NCBI RefSeq assembly: GCF_029144185.1
Contig: NZ_CP110232.1
Coordinates: 310,001-374,000 of the forward strand
Origin: Vagococcus intermedius
GTDB lineage: Bacteria; Bacillota; Bacilli; Lactobacillales; Vagococcaceae
DNA length: 64,000 bases
Reading direction: 5' to 3'
How positions within the stretch are numbered: the first letter of the stretch is position 1; every line of letters begins with the position of its first letter. The notes beneath the pieces are model-generated. The model was not told where the DNA came from and did not search any database. It worked only from the letters and a program-made list of their open reading frames with translations. Below, one piece after another: positions 1 to 8,722 of this stretch. Both the position numbers and the translations under genes were made by a program.

Positions 1-3000
1 TATCTTAGGCTTAAATGCACTATTACCGACGGCGATAGAAGTACAAGCCATCACTACTACAGAAAAAACTAAAGAAGTCAGAGATAGTTATAGTGATATG
101 TTGAAAAGACTTGACTTGTTGGAAAAGAAGCCATTTTCCAAATCAGATGATTTGCCTGATTTGAGGAACAAAATAGAAGCGATTATTGAAGGCAAGGAAT
201 TAGTGGGAGATACAGAGGGGATCTCTTTAGTTGATTTAGATGAGATTGAAACTAATAAAGAGCAGCACAAGCAATTACTCGCCCAACTTGAAACTATGGA
301 AGAAGCCAAAGCTGAAGAAGAAGCCAAAGCTGAAGAAGAAGCCAAAGCCGAAGAAGAAGCCAAAGCCGAAGAAGAAGCCAAAGCCGAAGAAGAAGCCAAA
401 GCCAAAGAAGAAGCCAAAGCCGAAGAAGAAGCCAAAGCCGAAGAAGAAGCGAAAGCCAAAGAAGAAGCGAAAGCCGAAGAAGAAGCGAAAGCCGAAGAAG
501 AAGCGAAAGCCGAAGAAGAAGCGAAAGCCGAAGAAGAAGCGAAAGCCAAAGAAGAAGCGAAAGCCAAAGAAGAAGCCAAAGCTGAAGAAGAAGCGAAAGC
601 CAAAGAAGAAGCGAAAGCCGAAGAAGAAGCGAAAGCCAAAGAAGAAGCTAAAGCCGAAGAAGAAGCTAAAGCCGAAGAAGAAGCGAAAGCCGAAGAAGAA
701 GCGAAAGCCAAAGAAGAAGCCAAAGCCAAAGAAGAAGCGAAAGCCAAAGAAGAAGCCAAAGCCAAAGAAGAAGCGAAAGCCAAAGAAGAAGGTAAAACCG
801 AAGGGAAAGATAGGGAAAATTATTCTCAACCAGTTACTGATCCTAAAGAATTAGAGTTAAAAGAAGGTGAAGAGCGCACTTATGAAACAGGTGATTGGCG
901 TGTCTATATTAAAAAAGATATTAAAGCTCTAGTTGGGACTAAACTTGCTGAAGAGGAACAATCAATTGATGGCGATTACGTAGATAGCAAGTTAATCTTG
1001 ACAAGAATCTATAATACAAAGACAAAGAGAATGCATCGAACTGCTGAAGCGCACCTTCATAATCCTTTTGACAGAGAAGACACTTACAATGATGCTTCAA
1101 GTTATGTAAGTACTAAGTTAAATTCAACGGTTCCAGAAGTCCAAACAGTCTCATTTAGGATAGTCATGTGGGAGGATTTAACTAGACTAGATACTATAAT
1201 AGTCCCTGATGTAGATATTACTTTTGTATTACCAGATAATTATTATGGGATAGGTGAACTGACTCCTAATGGGGAACAAAAGACGCCTGTTTATATTTTT
1301 TATGGCGATAGGTCCACACAGGTTAGCAACCCTTCTCGATTAATATATGCACCAGTTGTTCGAACTGAAAATAAAATTTTGCCTCACAAATTATCAGAGG
1401 TGGGAGGTTATGATTTTATGTTTGATTTTAAAAGTATACTACCTGAGAATCCTCCTGCTGCTGAAAATCACCTAATTGATCGCAATTTCCAAGAAAAATC
1501 AAACTATCGGGTTACGAATAATCCTTACTTTTTTAAAAGTCAAATAAATACAAATGAAAAGGGTAAGGAGCTTTTATCAAGAGAAGATTACTTTAATGTT
1601 GAGTCTCTCAATGACCAAATGAATAAGCTTGTCGTACATAATAAGTTAAACGCATCTCATATGAGGACGTTAATAAGATTAAAAGCTGGTGGTAAAAATA
1701 TTAGTCATAATGGTAAGTATATGAAAAAATTAAATTCAGATGATTCAGAATCTTCTGCTGACGAGGTGAGTTATCGTCAAAATACTCAGTATTTCTTACT
1801 ATCTAATGTTGGGAGATCTAGTAATAACTTAGTGCACTTGCCTTTATCACGATTTATTGCTGATCCAATAGAGCCTGGAGTAAAAGGTCTGGATACTGAC
1901 GATGGTGAAAATATTCAAACAATTGATTTATCTAAAGAAGATGAGATGTATTTGGCGGGAGGTAAAGAAAAAATTATAAAGAGTATTAAAGATCATGTAC
2001 AACTTAAGGCGACTGAGTTAGTCGAGGAGCTTCATGATGAGTGGAATGCCTCTAATAAAGCGACAACACCTGATCCTAAATATATAATTGACTTAAAGGG
2101 TGATATCAAAATTGATATTTCCAATCAAGAGTATGAAAAAATTATGGGAAAAAAAGAAGCAACATTTAATGCTAAAGTGTCATATACTTTTAATACGAAG
2201 CAAATCCAAAAACTAAGAACCTATAAAATAGACACCCCAATTAACATTAAACTACCTGATAAAACTAGACCAGTTGAATATAAATTGGCTAAGGATACTT
2301 TTTATGTTGGGTTTCAAATTAATGATATTAAACCGACTGATCTATTTGAAAAGGGAAAATTTAAGGTAGACAATCAAGAATGGACTGATTTGAAATTAAA
2401 ATCGAATAGTGATGAAAAGAGTTGGGATGAAAAATCACTGTATAAAACATCCGCGAGAAATGGGGAGGATACTTTTATTACTGTGACGGGTAAACATCCT
2501 TCAGTACCAGGTGATGATACCTCGAAGTTAGTCGAGGAGTCGATAACATTTGATGTGAAAGTTAAGTTTGTTATTAAAGAAGGCAGTATTGTAATTACTG
2601 ATCAAATATTAGGTCAGGCTGGACCAAGAGCTAAAGCGAAATTAGTGATCACTCCAGTTAAAGCAGATGCTGAACATTACAAAATACGGGTTGGTTATGG
2701 CGATAAGCACAAAAGTCAGTCCTTAGTTCCGGATGAACCTGGCAATCCTTATGAATCAGCTAATGGTTCAGACTTTCTCTTACATCTAGATACTTATTTA
2801 CCTGCAACCCTTAATTTGGCTAACACTAAGGGTAATACAAGTTTTAAAAATACAGTAGTTGATAGCCTACCAGTTGAAGGTGCGTACAATATACCATACA
2901 AAAAAATACGTTCTATTAGAGAGGTATTAATTAAAACTTACGGGGGGACGGGTGAGGGAATTAGGACTATACACCGAGATAAAATTTTTCAATTATCTAC

Positions 3001-4165
3001 ACCTAATATGCAGCAGGTGCAAGTAAATAATCCAAATGGTAGTGAAAAGAAGTCATGGTACTCATTAAATTCGATTGATAAGTATCCTCCACTTAGCAAC
3101 GATGAAGAAGAAAATGAACAATTATTAAGAAAAAAATTTGAGCCTCAAAGACTATCAACGTATGAGTATAATTTTAAAACTGAAAGTTTCATTCCATTTT
3201 TTATCAACGCAGTGGGAGATACAGAACTTTTTAGTAGGAGCAAGGATGTTCCAGATAAAAACTATAGATATGTAGGAACTCTACCGGGTTTAAAAATACC
3301 TAGGGTTGAACTGGATACGATAGTAGCTGAAAAAGCAGACATTCCTTTGCAGGAGTTACAGGATAAAATAAACCTCCTAGCAGTTCCAGCTTGGGAAAAG
3401 TCATTTGATATTATGTACAATGGACTTGATCGAGAAGAGTACGGGATAAGAATTAACACCCCAGGTGTAGTAGACGCTAACCTCGCGCTTCTGGCTTACA
3501 GAGCTGATCATCCAAGTTTTTATGATATGTGGGAAAATCAGAGCCTTTCGCAGAAAAACACTCGTATGATAAAGAGTGAATGGCCTATTGGTACGCTTAG
3601 TTTGAGCGTTAAATTTAAATCTAAAACAGCTCTTCATATGGATAAGGAAGGATTTGAGTTTGGGAACATAACGTTTAGGACCGAAGCTAGAGATATTCCT
3701 TTAGCTCAGGATAGAAACTTAACATTTACAGATGTCCGACCTTATAACAGTAAAGTAGACGAAAGTAAATTATATCCTGAAATCGATGAAAAATTAGGTA
3801 TGAGTGTTACCATGTCAGGTTTTTATGAGTCAACTGAAGAAGGCCCACGAAAAATTGATAATCACTTAGGTATTAACTTTAAAGACAAAACAGGTAATGT
3901 GATTCGTTTGACCCCTGAGGAAAAAACCGGAAATTTAATCTATCCAGTCAAAGGTTACAAATACGGTCGTAAAAAAGCAAACCTGACTTTTACAGGCAAG
4001 GAAGTCAAAAATGATAAAAGTTATCAAATGTTTCTAAGTGTCCCAGCTAATAGTAATCAAGAATTAAAAGCTGTAAGTTATACAACCGATTTAACATTTA
4101 ATACTCCAACAGGAGATGTTATTACTAATACCGATATGGGTACTCCTCAAAAGGTAGGTGCTTAG
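1..4165 (+). CDS. Large WxL-type surface protein, 5' end outside window (cluster A)
   Basis: The frame is open from base 2 to the stop at 4165 (1387 visible residues). The ATG at 98 is not the start: the codons before it encode the end of a signal peptide (ILGLNALLPTAIEVQA, bases 2-49), matching the signal end of the paralog at 16407 (LNTLLPSAIEVKA). The mature protein has a helical head, about 160 residues of EEAKA repeats (299-790), then a long region without a domain I recognise. The C-terminus looks like a WxL domain (YTTDLTFN, then MGTP), but the expected Trp residues are Phe or Met. It sits directly upstream of the LPXTG and small WxL genes, as large WxL proteins do in enterococcal clusters. 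The role is probably adhesion or surface display; this is inferred. Confidence 0.8.
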   Translation, partial: ILGLNALLPTAIEVQAITTTEKTKEVRDSYSDMLKRLDLLEKKPFSKSDDLPDLRNKIEAIIEGKELVGDTEGISLVDLDEIETNKEQHKQLLAQLETMEEAKAEEEAKAEEEAKAEEEAKAEEEAKAEEEAKAKEEAKAEEEAKAEEEAKAKEEAKAEEEAKAEEEAKAEEEAKAEEEAKAKEEAKAKEEAKAEEEAKAKEEAKAEEEAKAKEEAKAEEEAKAEEEAKAEEEAKAKEEAKAKEEAKAKEEAKAKEEAKAKEEGKTEGKDRENYSQPVTDPKELELKEGEERTYETGDWRVYIKKDIKALVGTKLAEEEQSIDGDYVDSKLILTRIYNTKTKRMHRTAEAHLHNPFDREDTYNDASSYVSTKLNSTVPEVQTVSFRIVMWEDLTRLDTIIVPDVDITFVLPDNYYGIGELTPNGEQKTPVYIFYGDRSTQVSNPSRLIYAPVVRTENKILPHKLSEVGGYDFMFDFKSILPENPPAAENHLIDRNFQEKSNYRVTNNPYFFKSQINTNEKGKELLSREDYFNVESLNDQMNKLVVHNKLNASHMRTLIRLKAGGKNISHNGKYMKKLNSDDSESSADEVSYRQNTQYFLLSNVGRSSNNLVHLPLSRFIADPIEPGVKGLDTDDGENIQTIDLSKEDEMYLAGGKEKIIKSIKDHVQLKATELVEELHDEWNASNKATTPDPKYIIDLKGDIKIDISNQEYEKIMGKKEATFNAKVSYTFNTKQIQKLRTYKIDTPINIKLPDKTRPVEYKLAKDTFYVGFQINDIKPTDLFEKGKFKVDNQEWTDLKLKSNSDEKSWDEKSLYKTSARNGEDTFITVTGKHPSVPGDDTSKLVEESITFDVKVKFVIKEGSIVITDQILGQAGPRAKAKLVITPVKADAEHYKIRVGYGDKHKSQSLVPDEPGNPYESANGSDFLLHLDTYLPATLNLANTKGNTSFKNTVVDSLPVEGAYNIPYKKIRSIREVLIKTYGGTGEGIRTIHRDKIFQLSTPNMQQVQVNNPNGSEKKSWYSLNSIDKYPPLSNDEEENEQLLRKKFEPQRLSTYEYNFKTESFIPFFINAVGDTELFSRSKDVPDKNYRYVGTLPGLKIPRVELDTIVAEKADIPLQELQDKINLLAVPAWEKSFDIMYNGLDREEYGIRINTPGVVDANLALLAYRADHPSFYDMWENQSLSQKNTRMIKSEWPIGTLSLSVKFKSKTALHMDKEGFEFGNITFRTEARDIPLAQDRNLTFTDVRPYNSKVDESKLYPEIDEKLGMSVTMSGFYESTEEGPRKIDNHLGINFKDKTGNVIRLTPEEKTGNLIYPVKGYKYGRKKANLTFTGKEVKNDKSYQMFLSVPANSNQELKAVSYTTDLTFNTPTGDVITNTDMGTPQKVGA
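299..790 (+). repeat. In-frame 15-bp tandem repeats (EEAKA/EEAKE)
   Basis: About 32 imperfect copies of a 15-bp unit of the form GAAGAAGCSAAAGCC encode a highly charged helical stalk. Copies differ mainly at the third base of Ala codons and at Glu/Lys. The purine-rich composition leaves the other frames and the opposite strand open by chance. Confidence 0.95.
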
Positions 4166-4672
4166 ATGAAACAATTTATTTTAAAAAGCGGCTTAGTGTT
4201 GCTAAGTTTAGGCGTATTTCAAGGAACTCTTGCATCAGCTGAGGCAATTTCTCCGACAGAAGTGATTTCTGAAGCGAGTGTCTCATTTGACTGGACCGAT
4301 TATAAACCATTACCGGGAACGCCGGAAGAAACTGAAAAGCCTCAAGAGTGTCCACCACCTAAAGATCAAGAGGGGGATAGTTGTCCTAATGAAGGCAATG
4401 ATAGCTCTAGTTGCCCCCCTTTATGTAGTGGCGGAGTAGCGTGTCAAGGGAATGAGTTAGGTAGTGGTCAACTATCAGCTAACAATGAGGAGAAACCTCA
4501 ATTAGGTGGTGGGTGGCAACCAGTTTCAACCGAATACCCAACTAATAATCAGAAACAGTTCATTGGTAACTTACCCCAAACCGGTGAGACCAATGAGTGT
4601 ACTAATATAGGCGTATTATTAACGATGATCGCCAGTAGTATGGTTTATATTAGATATAAATTTAAAAACTAA
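4166..4672 (+). CDS. Small Cys-rich LPXTG-anchored protein of WxL cluster A (CscD-like)
   Basis: This 168-residue protein has a signal peptide (cleavage near LASA-EA) and a short segment resembling the mature N-terminus of WxL proteins (SPTEV, then EASVSF). A Pro/Glu/Cys-rich linker follows, then the sortase motif LPQTGE, a membrane helix and a KFKN tail. Six cysteines lie in the exported part, which is unusual for a secreted protein of this group. The ATG follows the stop of the large protein with no gap, so translation is probably coupled. Small LPXTG proteins of this kind are regular members of csc/WxL clusters; wall anchoring by sortase is expected, but no sortase gene is in the window. 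The exact role is not known. Confidence 0.85.
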   Translation: MKQFILKSGLVLLSLGVFQGTLASAEAISPTEVISEASVSFDWTDYKPLPGTPEETEKPQECPPPKDQEGDSCPNEGNDSSSCPPLCSGGVACQGNELGSGQLSANNEEKPQLGGGWQPVSTEYPTNNQKQFIGNLPQTGETNECTNIGVLLTMIASSMVYIRYKFKN

Positions 4673-4687
4673 TTGGAGGAATATAAT

Positions 4688-5518
4688 ATGAAAAAAACAA
4701 TTTTAGCAACCGTTTTATTATCAAGTTTAGTCTTAGGGGCATCTGTGTCGTCAGCAGCTCAAAGTGAAGAGCCAGGGGCACTTGATACAAAGGGAACAAT
4801 AACATTTAAAGAAGCTGACAATGGGGGAAAACCACCGGTTATTGTTGATCCAGAAAATCCAGGTGAAGGAGAAGAAAAACCTGGAGAAGGTGGAGAAGAA
4901 GTTAAACCACCGGTTATTATTGATCCAGAAAATCCAGGAGAACCAGGAGAAGGGGGTCAAACTAATCCTAATAAAGGTCCTTTAAAACTAGAATTTGCCC
5001 CTAACTTTAACTTTGGAAAAGTTCAAATTGCTGCCTCAGAAAAAGAATATTCAGCGAGAAAACTTAATAACCCAAATAATAATAATAAAGAGATGAATTT
5101 ATACGCTCAGTTAGTTGATTCACGTGATGCCTCATCTAAGGGTTGGATATTAAATTTAAAAGCCAGTGAGTTTGTAGAAACAGGTGATTTTGAAGAAGGC
5201 GCAGAGCGTAAACAGTTAGCTGATGGTGCATCATTAGTTTTTGCACAACCAACTATTAACAGTGGTTTTGAGAATAAAACAGAAACATTTGCTGAGGGCG
5301 ATCAAAAGGTAGGAATAGGAGCTGATGGAGTGGACATTGCTAATTCAGAGGTTAAGGGTCGCTCAACCGTTGTCTTTAGTAAAGGTGTTAAATTAGTAGT
5401 GCCAACAGCTGTGGCACAATCAGCTTATAAAGATACAACGTACCAATCAGATTTAACGTGGACATTGTCATCAGGTTCAGCTAGCAAAGTAGCAATGGGG
5501 ACACCTGCAACTAAGTAA
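4688..5518 (+). CDS. Small WxL-domain surface protein (cluster A, first)
   Basis: The protein has 276 residues. I chose the ATG at 4688 because GGAGG at 4675-4679 precedes it and the signal peptide (MKKTILATVL, cleavage near SSA-AQ) begins there. A PENPGE-rich linker (residues about 50-90) leads into a WxL domain with Trp-x-Leu motifs at about W153 (WILNL) and W258 (LTWTL), ending in MGTP. WxL domains bind peptidoglycan non-covalently and interact with DUF916 proteins. It follows the LPXTG gene by 15 bases and precedes another small WxL gene, so it is part of the cluster A transcript. Confidence 0.93.
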   Translation: MKKTILATVLLSSLVLGASVSSAAQSEEPGALDTKGTITFKEADNGGKPPVIVDPENPGEGEEKPGEGGEEVKPPVIIDPENPGEPGEGGQTNPNKGPLKLEFAPNFNFGKVQIAASEKEYSARKLNNPNNNNKEMNLYAQLVDSRDASSKGWILNLKASEFVETGDFEEGAERKQLADGASLVFAQPTINSGFENKTETFAEGDQKVGIGADGVDIANSEVKGRSTVVFSKGVKLVVPTAVAQSAYKDTTYQSDLTWTLSSGSASKVAMGTPATK

Positions 5519-5550
5519 TAACAACTATAAAAAAAAGAGGAGTTAATTTT

Positions 5551-6354
5551 ATGAAAAAGACACTTATTTCAACAATTTTATTATCAACATTAGTTCTGGG
5601 AGGCGCACAAGCTTTTGCTGCAGATTCAGCGACTAACGTAGGATCAAAAGGAACGATTGGTTTTACAGATGGTGGAGTTGATCCAGAAAATCCAGAAGAG
5701 CCAAAAGAACCAGAGATTACTGACCCAAATAACCCAGGCGAACCAGGTGAAAAACCAGGAGATAAACCAGGGGGAACAGAAAATCCAAATCAAGGAAGTT
5801 TGAAAGTAGAGTATGTCCCTAACTTCCAATTTAATACCCAAAAAGTATCGAAAAAAACAGAAAGATACTCAGCAACACCAGCAAATTATGACAAAGAGGA
5901 AGAAAAATTATCTAAACCATTATTTGCCCAAGTATCTGATTTACGTGTGAAAGAAGCTGATGCTTTAACACCATGGACCTTAACGTTAGCAGCAAGTCCA
6001 TTTGATAATGAGTTAGCTGAAGGTAGCACAATTGAATTAAATGATGTGTCATTAATTTCAGCTAATGATGAATCAACTAAATTAACTGAGCAAATTAAAG
6101 TGCCAACAACTGGCGAAGCGACAACTCTTGTTGAAGAGGGAGCGAGTGGTTTATCAGTTGTGAGATTTGGGGAAGCTAAAGAGATGAAGACAGATGATGA
6201 GGTTAAGGCTTATAAAGGCGTTCAATTAGTTGTGCCAAGTAAAGTATCACTATCAGCTACTAAAGGGGTAGAATATACAACTTCACTGACATGGAACTTG
6301 ACTGCAGGAGATATTGATGAAGCCTCTCAAGGGACACCTGAACTTGAAGCATAA
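5551..6354 (+). CDS. Small WxL-domain surface protein (cluster A, second)
   Basis: The protein has 267 residues: a signal peptide (MKKTLISTIL, cleavage near AFA-AD), a linker of PENPEEP/NPGEPGEKPG repeats, and a WxL domain with motifs at about W142 (WTLTL) and W248 (LTWNL), ending near QGTP. An AAGAGGAG ribosome site lies about ten bases upstream. It is close in sequence to the gene at 7656, including the first 20 residues, so the two are recent duplicates. A terminator-like hairpin follows, before the DUF916 gene, so downstream genes may be made in lower amounts. Confidence 0.93.
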   Translation: MKKTLISTILLSTLVLGGAQAFAADSATNVGSKGTIGFTDGGVDPENPEEPKEPEITDPNNPGEPGEKPGDKPGGTENPNQGSLKVEYVPNFQFNTQKVSKKTERYSATPANYDKEEEKLSKPLFAQVSDLRVKEADALTPWTLTLAASPFDNELAEGSTIELNDVSLISANDESTKLTEQIKVPTTGEATTLVEEGASGLSVVRFGEAKEMKTDDEVKAYKGVQLVVPSKVSLSATKGVEYTTSLTWNLTAGDIDEASQGTPELEA

Positions 6355-6361
6355 TTAAGAT

Positions 6362-6385
6362 AAAAAAAGGCGGAAGCCTTTTTTT
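6362..6385 (+). terminator. Intrinsic terminator or attenuator inside WxL cluster A
   Basis: Hairpin AAAAAAAGGC-GGAA-GCCTTTTTTT lies between the second small WxL gene and the DUF916 gene. The stem is short, so partial read-through is plausible. Confidence 0.75.
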
Positions 6386-6409
6386 ATTACGAAAAGGAGA
6401 AAGAAATAA

Positions 6410-7435
6410 ATGAAAAAATTTATGATAAAATGTGCGATTGTCTTAGCTAGTTTGACCGCTGGTAGTGTAAGTGTTTTAGCCGATGAAATGACTTTCCAAG
6501 TCGACACAGTGGCACCAGAAAAGCAGATGGGTGAAAATAGCGGTATTTATAACTTGCGTTTAGAGCCAGGAGAAAAGACAACAGTTGAAGTGAAGGTTAG
6601 TAACAGTGCTGACGAAAATCGTACGATTCAGGTGACACCAACTGATAGTAAAACATTGTCAAGTGGTAGTATTGACTATACGCCTTCGGATAAAACAAAA
6701 GATAAAAAAGAATATAAATTTGAGTCGCTTGCTAAGACTGATAAATTAGTTGAATTTAAAGCGCATGAAACTAAAAATATTCCTGTAGAAATAACGATGC
6801 CAGCTAAAGAGTTTAAAGGAGTTATTTTAGGCGGTTTATATTTGCAAGAAGCAGCTGATTCAGCTAAGTCTAAAAGTGATAAGGCTGAAGGAATGACGAT
6901 TAATAATAAATATGCTTTTACAGTCCCAGTCATGTTGTCTAATAATGATGAAGCAGGTAAAGCGGAATTAAAATTAAATTCAGTTAAAGCGGATAATGTC
7001 TCAGGTTATAACAAAGTCGTGGCTGAAATTGAAAGTACACAAAAAAATATTTTAAAAGAAGCAACGATTGAGGGGAAAGTAACCCGTAAAGGTGAAAAAG
7101 AAGTGTTACATGAACATAAACTAGAGAATGTCTCATTTGCACCAGAAAGTAAAATGAATTTTGGGATTGATTGGACAAAAGATAGCTTTAAACCAGGGAC
7201 GTACGTCACAGCAATTAAAGTAACATCACCTTATGGTAATTGGGATTGGACGAAAGAGTTTACCATTGCAGATAAAGAATCAAAAAAAATGAATGAAAAA
7301 GCAGTGGATATTGAACCTGAAAAACCTAATTATTTAATGTATGGCATTTTTGGGCTGTTACTTATTGTTGTTTTATTATTAATTTATTTGATTGTTTCTA
7401 AGCGTAAAAAAGAAGCTAAAGAGAAAAATGATTAG
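6410..7435 (+). CDS. WxL-interacting protein, DUF916 + DUF3324 (CscA-like, cluster A)
   Basis: A signal peptide (cleavage near VLA-DE) is followed by a DUF916 domain (about residues 27-150, with ILGGLYLQE near its end), a DUF3324 domain (about 155-290, ending SPYGNWDWTKEF), one membrane helix (about 308-330) and a basic tail KRKKEAK. The 341-residue length and domain order are typical of WxL-interacting proteins, which sit in the membrane and bind both peptidoglycan and WxL proteins. A paralog of the same length closes cluster B at 21977. The ribosome site is AAAGGAG about ten bases before the ATG. Confidence 0.93.
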   Translation: MKKFMIKCAIVLASLTAGSVSVLADEMTFQVDTVAPEKQMGENSGIYNLRLEPGEKTTVEVKVSNSADENRTIQVTPTDSKTLSSGSIDYTPSDKTKDKKEYKFESLAKTDKLVEFKAHETKNIPVEITMPAKEFKGVILGGLYLQEAADSAKSKSDKAEGMTINNKYAFTVPVMLSNNDEAGKAELKLNSVKADNVSGYNKVVAEIESTQKNILKEATIEGKVTRKGEKEVLHEHKLENVSFAPESKMNFGIDWTKDSFKPGTYVTAIKVTSPYGNWDWTKEFTIADKESKKMNEKAVDIEPEKPNYLMYGIFGLLLIVVLLLIYLIVSKRKKEAKEKND

Positions 7436-7655
7436 ATTTAAAAATAACAAGATTAGTAGGCAGTCAATCTCCATTTTTTTAAATTCGTTGAGCAAATTAG
7501 TATGAGAAATATTTTTTAAACCCAGATATAATAGTAAATGTCATTAGTTAATTATGATAATAGGTTGATGCTATCAGTTTTTAAATAACATGATAAAACA
7601 ACTAACATCACTTAATAGTCTAAATAAATATAACCAATTAGGAGGAGCAAATATT

Positions 7656-8513
7656 ATGAAAAAAACACTTATTTCAAGTATTTTATTATCAACTTTAGTT
7701 CTAGGAGGCGCTCAAGCTTTTGCTGCAGATACAGATACAGCAACTAACCTAACAACCGAAGGTAGCATTCAATTTGAAGCTGGTGGTACAACGGATCCTG
7801 AAAATCCAGGAGAAGAGCCGAAAGAGCCAGAAATTACTGACCCAAATAAACCAAATCCAGATCCAGACCCAGAGGAAAAACCAGAAAAACCAGGTGATAA
7901 ACCAGGTGGTACGATCAATCCAAACCAAGGGGAACTAAAATTAGAGTTTGCTCCTAATTTCCAATTTGATAAACAAAAAGTATCAAATGAAACAGTTACT
8001 TATAGTGCTGTTCCAACGACTTACGGAGAAGAAGGTCAAGAAACTTACAAACCTTTATTTGCTCAAGTAAGTGATCTGCGTATCCCATCTCTTGACGAAA
8101 TGACATTAAGTAAATGGTCATTAACACTTTCTGCAACAGCTTTTAAAGGATATGATGGCGAAGGGAAAGAAGTGGCTGATTTAGCTGCAGGTTCTAAAAT
8201 TCAATTGAATGACATCATGCTTGTCAATTCAAAGAATACCGAAACGACTGATAAAGAATCAAAAACTTTAGAATTAACAGGGGCTGATGCCGCTCAAACA
8301 ATTGCTAAAGATGGTAAACAAGGTTTGTCAGTGATTCGTTTTGGCGAATCGCAAGAAATGACGGATAAAGCTGAATATAAAGGGGTTCAATTAGTAGTAC
8401 CAGGTAAAGTATCACAATCATCAATCCAAGGTGTCACATATAAAACAGCGTTAACTTGGAATTTAAATGCTGGTGATGTGTCAACTGAAGAAGTTGGAAC
8501 ACCGTCAGTATAA
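7656..8513 (+). CDS. Small WxL-domain surface protein (cluster A, third)
   Basis: The protein has 285 residues from the ATG at 7656. GGAGGAG at 7641-7647 and the MKKTLIS signal peptide identical to that of the 5551 gene decide the start; an in-frame ATG at 7590 would put 22 unlikely residues ahead of it. The linker is rich in Pro-Asp-Pro (PDPDPEEKPEKPGDKPGG). The WxL motifs are at about W154 (WSLTL) and W268 (LTWNL), ending VGTP. It lies after the DUF916 gene with a 220-base gap and its own strong terminator, so it may be expressed separately from the other WxL genes. It is a duplicate of the 5551 gene. Confidence 0.92.
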   Translation: MKKTLISSILLSTLVLGGAQAFAADTDTATNLTTEGSIQFEAGGTTDPENPGEEPKEPEITDPNKPNPDPDPEEKPEKPGDKPGGTINPNQGELKLEFAPNFQFDKQKVSNETVTYSAVPTTYGEEGQETYKPLFAQVSDLRIPSLDEMTLSKWSLTLSATAFKGYDGEGKEVADLAAGSKIQLNDIMLVNSKNTETTDKESKTLELTGADAAQTIAKDGKQGLSVIRFGESQEMTDKAEYKGVQLVVPGKVSQSSIQGVTYKTALTWNLNAGDVSTEEVGTPSV

Positions 8514-8534
8514 TAATTAACAAAGCAATCAAGG

Positions 8535-8578
8535 CTCAGAAAGTCCAGGGATAACCTGTCTTCTTTCTGAGTTTTTTT
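8535..8578 (+). terminator. Intrinsic terminator of WxL cluster A
   Basis: Nine-bp perfect stem CTCAGAAAG (8535-8543) / CTTTCTGAG (8563-8571), followed by seven T. Confidence 0.9.
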
Positions 8579-8669
8579 GTTTCTGTTCCAATAAGTGGTT
8601 ATTTGATAGGCGGTATTTAGTGAATAGTCTTTTTCATTTAAAGAGTTAGTGATATGATAAGTAAGAAAG

Positions 8670-8681
8670 CTCTTTAAAGAG
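8670..8681. promoter_or_regulatory. Palindrome upstream of rbsR
   Basis: CTCTTTAAAGAG is a perfect 12-bp palindrome 41 bases before rbsR. Part of it, TTTAAAGAGTTA, also occurs at 8637-8648, giving a direct repeat about 36 bases apart that flanks a TATGAT -10-like box. It differs from the rbsK operators, so it may bind another regulator. Confidence 0.4.
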
Positions 8682-8722
8682 TTAAGTAGTGGCAATGGGG
8701 AAATAGTAAGGAGAAATAGTGA

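Noticed and set aside
299-790. Short regular repeats that could suggest a CRISPR-like or satellite array
   Set aside because: Units are 15 bp, contiguous without spacers, and keep the reading frame of a secreted protein; no cas gene is near.
88-854. Long open frames on both strands across the first repeat block
   Set aside because: They consist almost only of translated GAAGAAGCC-type repeats (Phe/Ala/Ser or Lys/Pro runs), have no ribosome sites, and arise from the low base diversity of the real gene's repeat.
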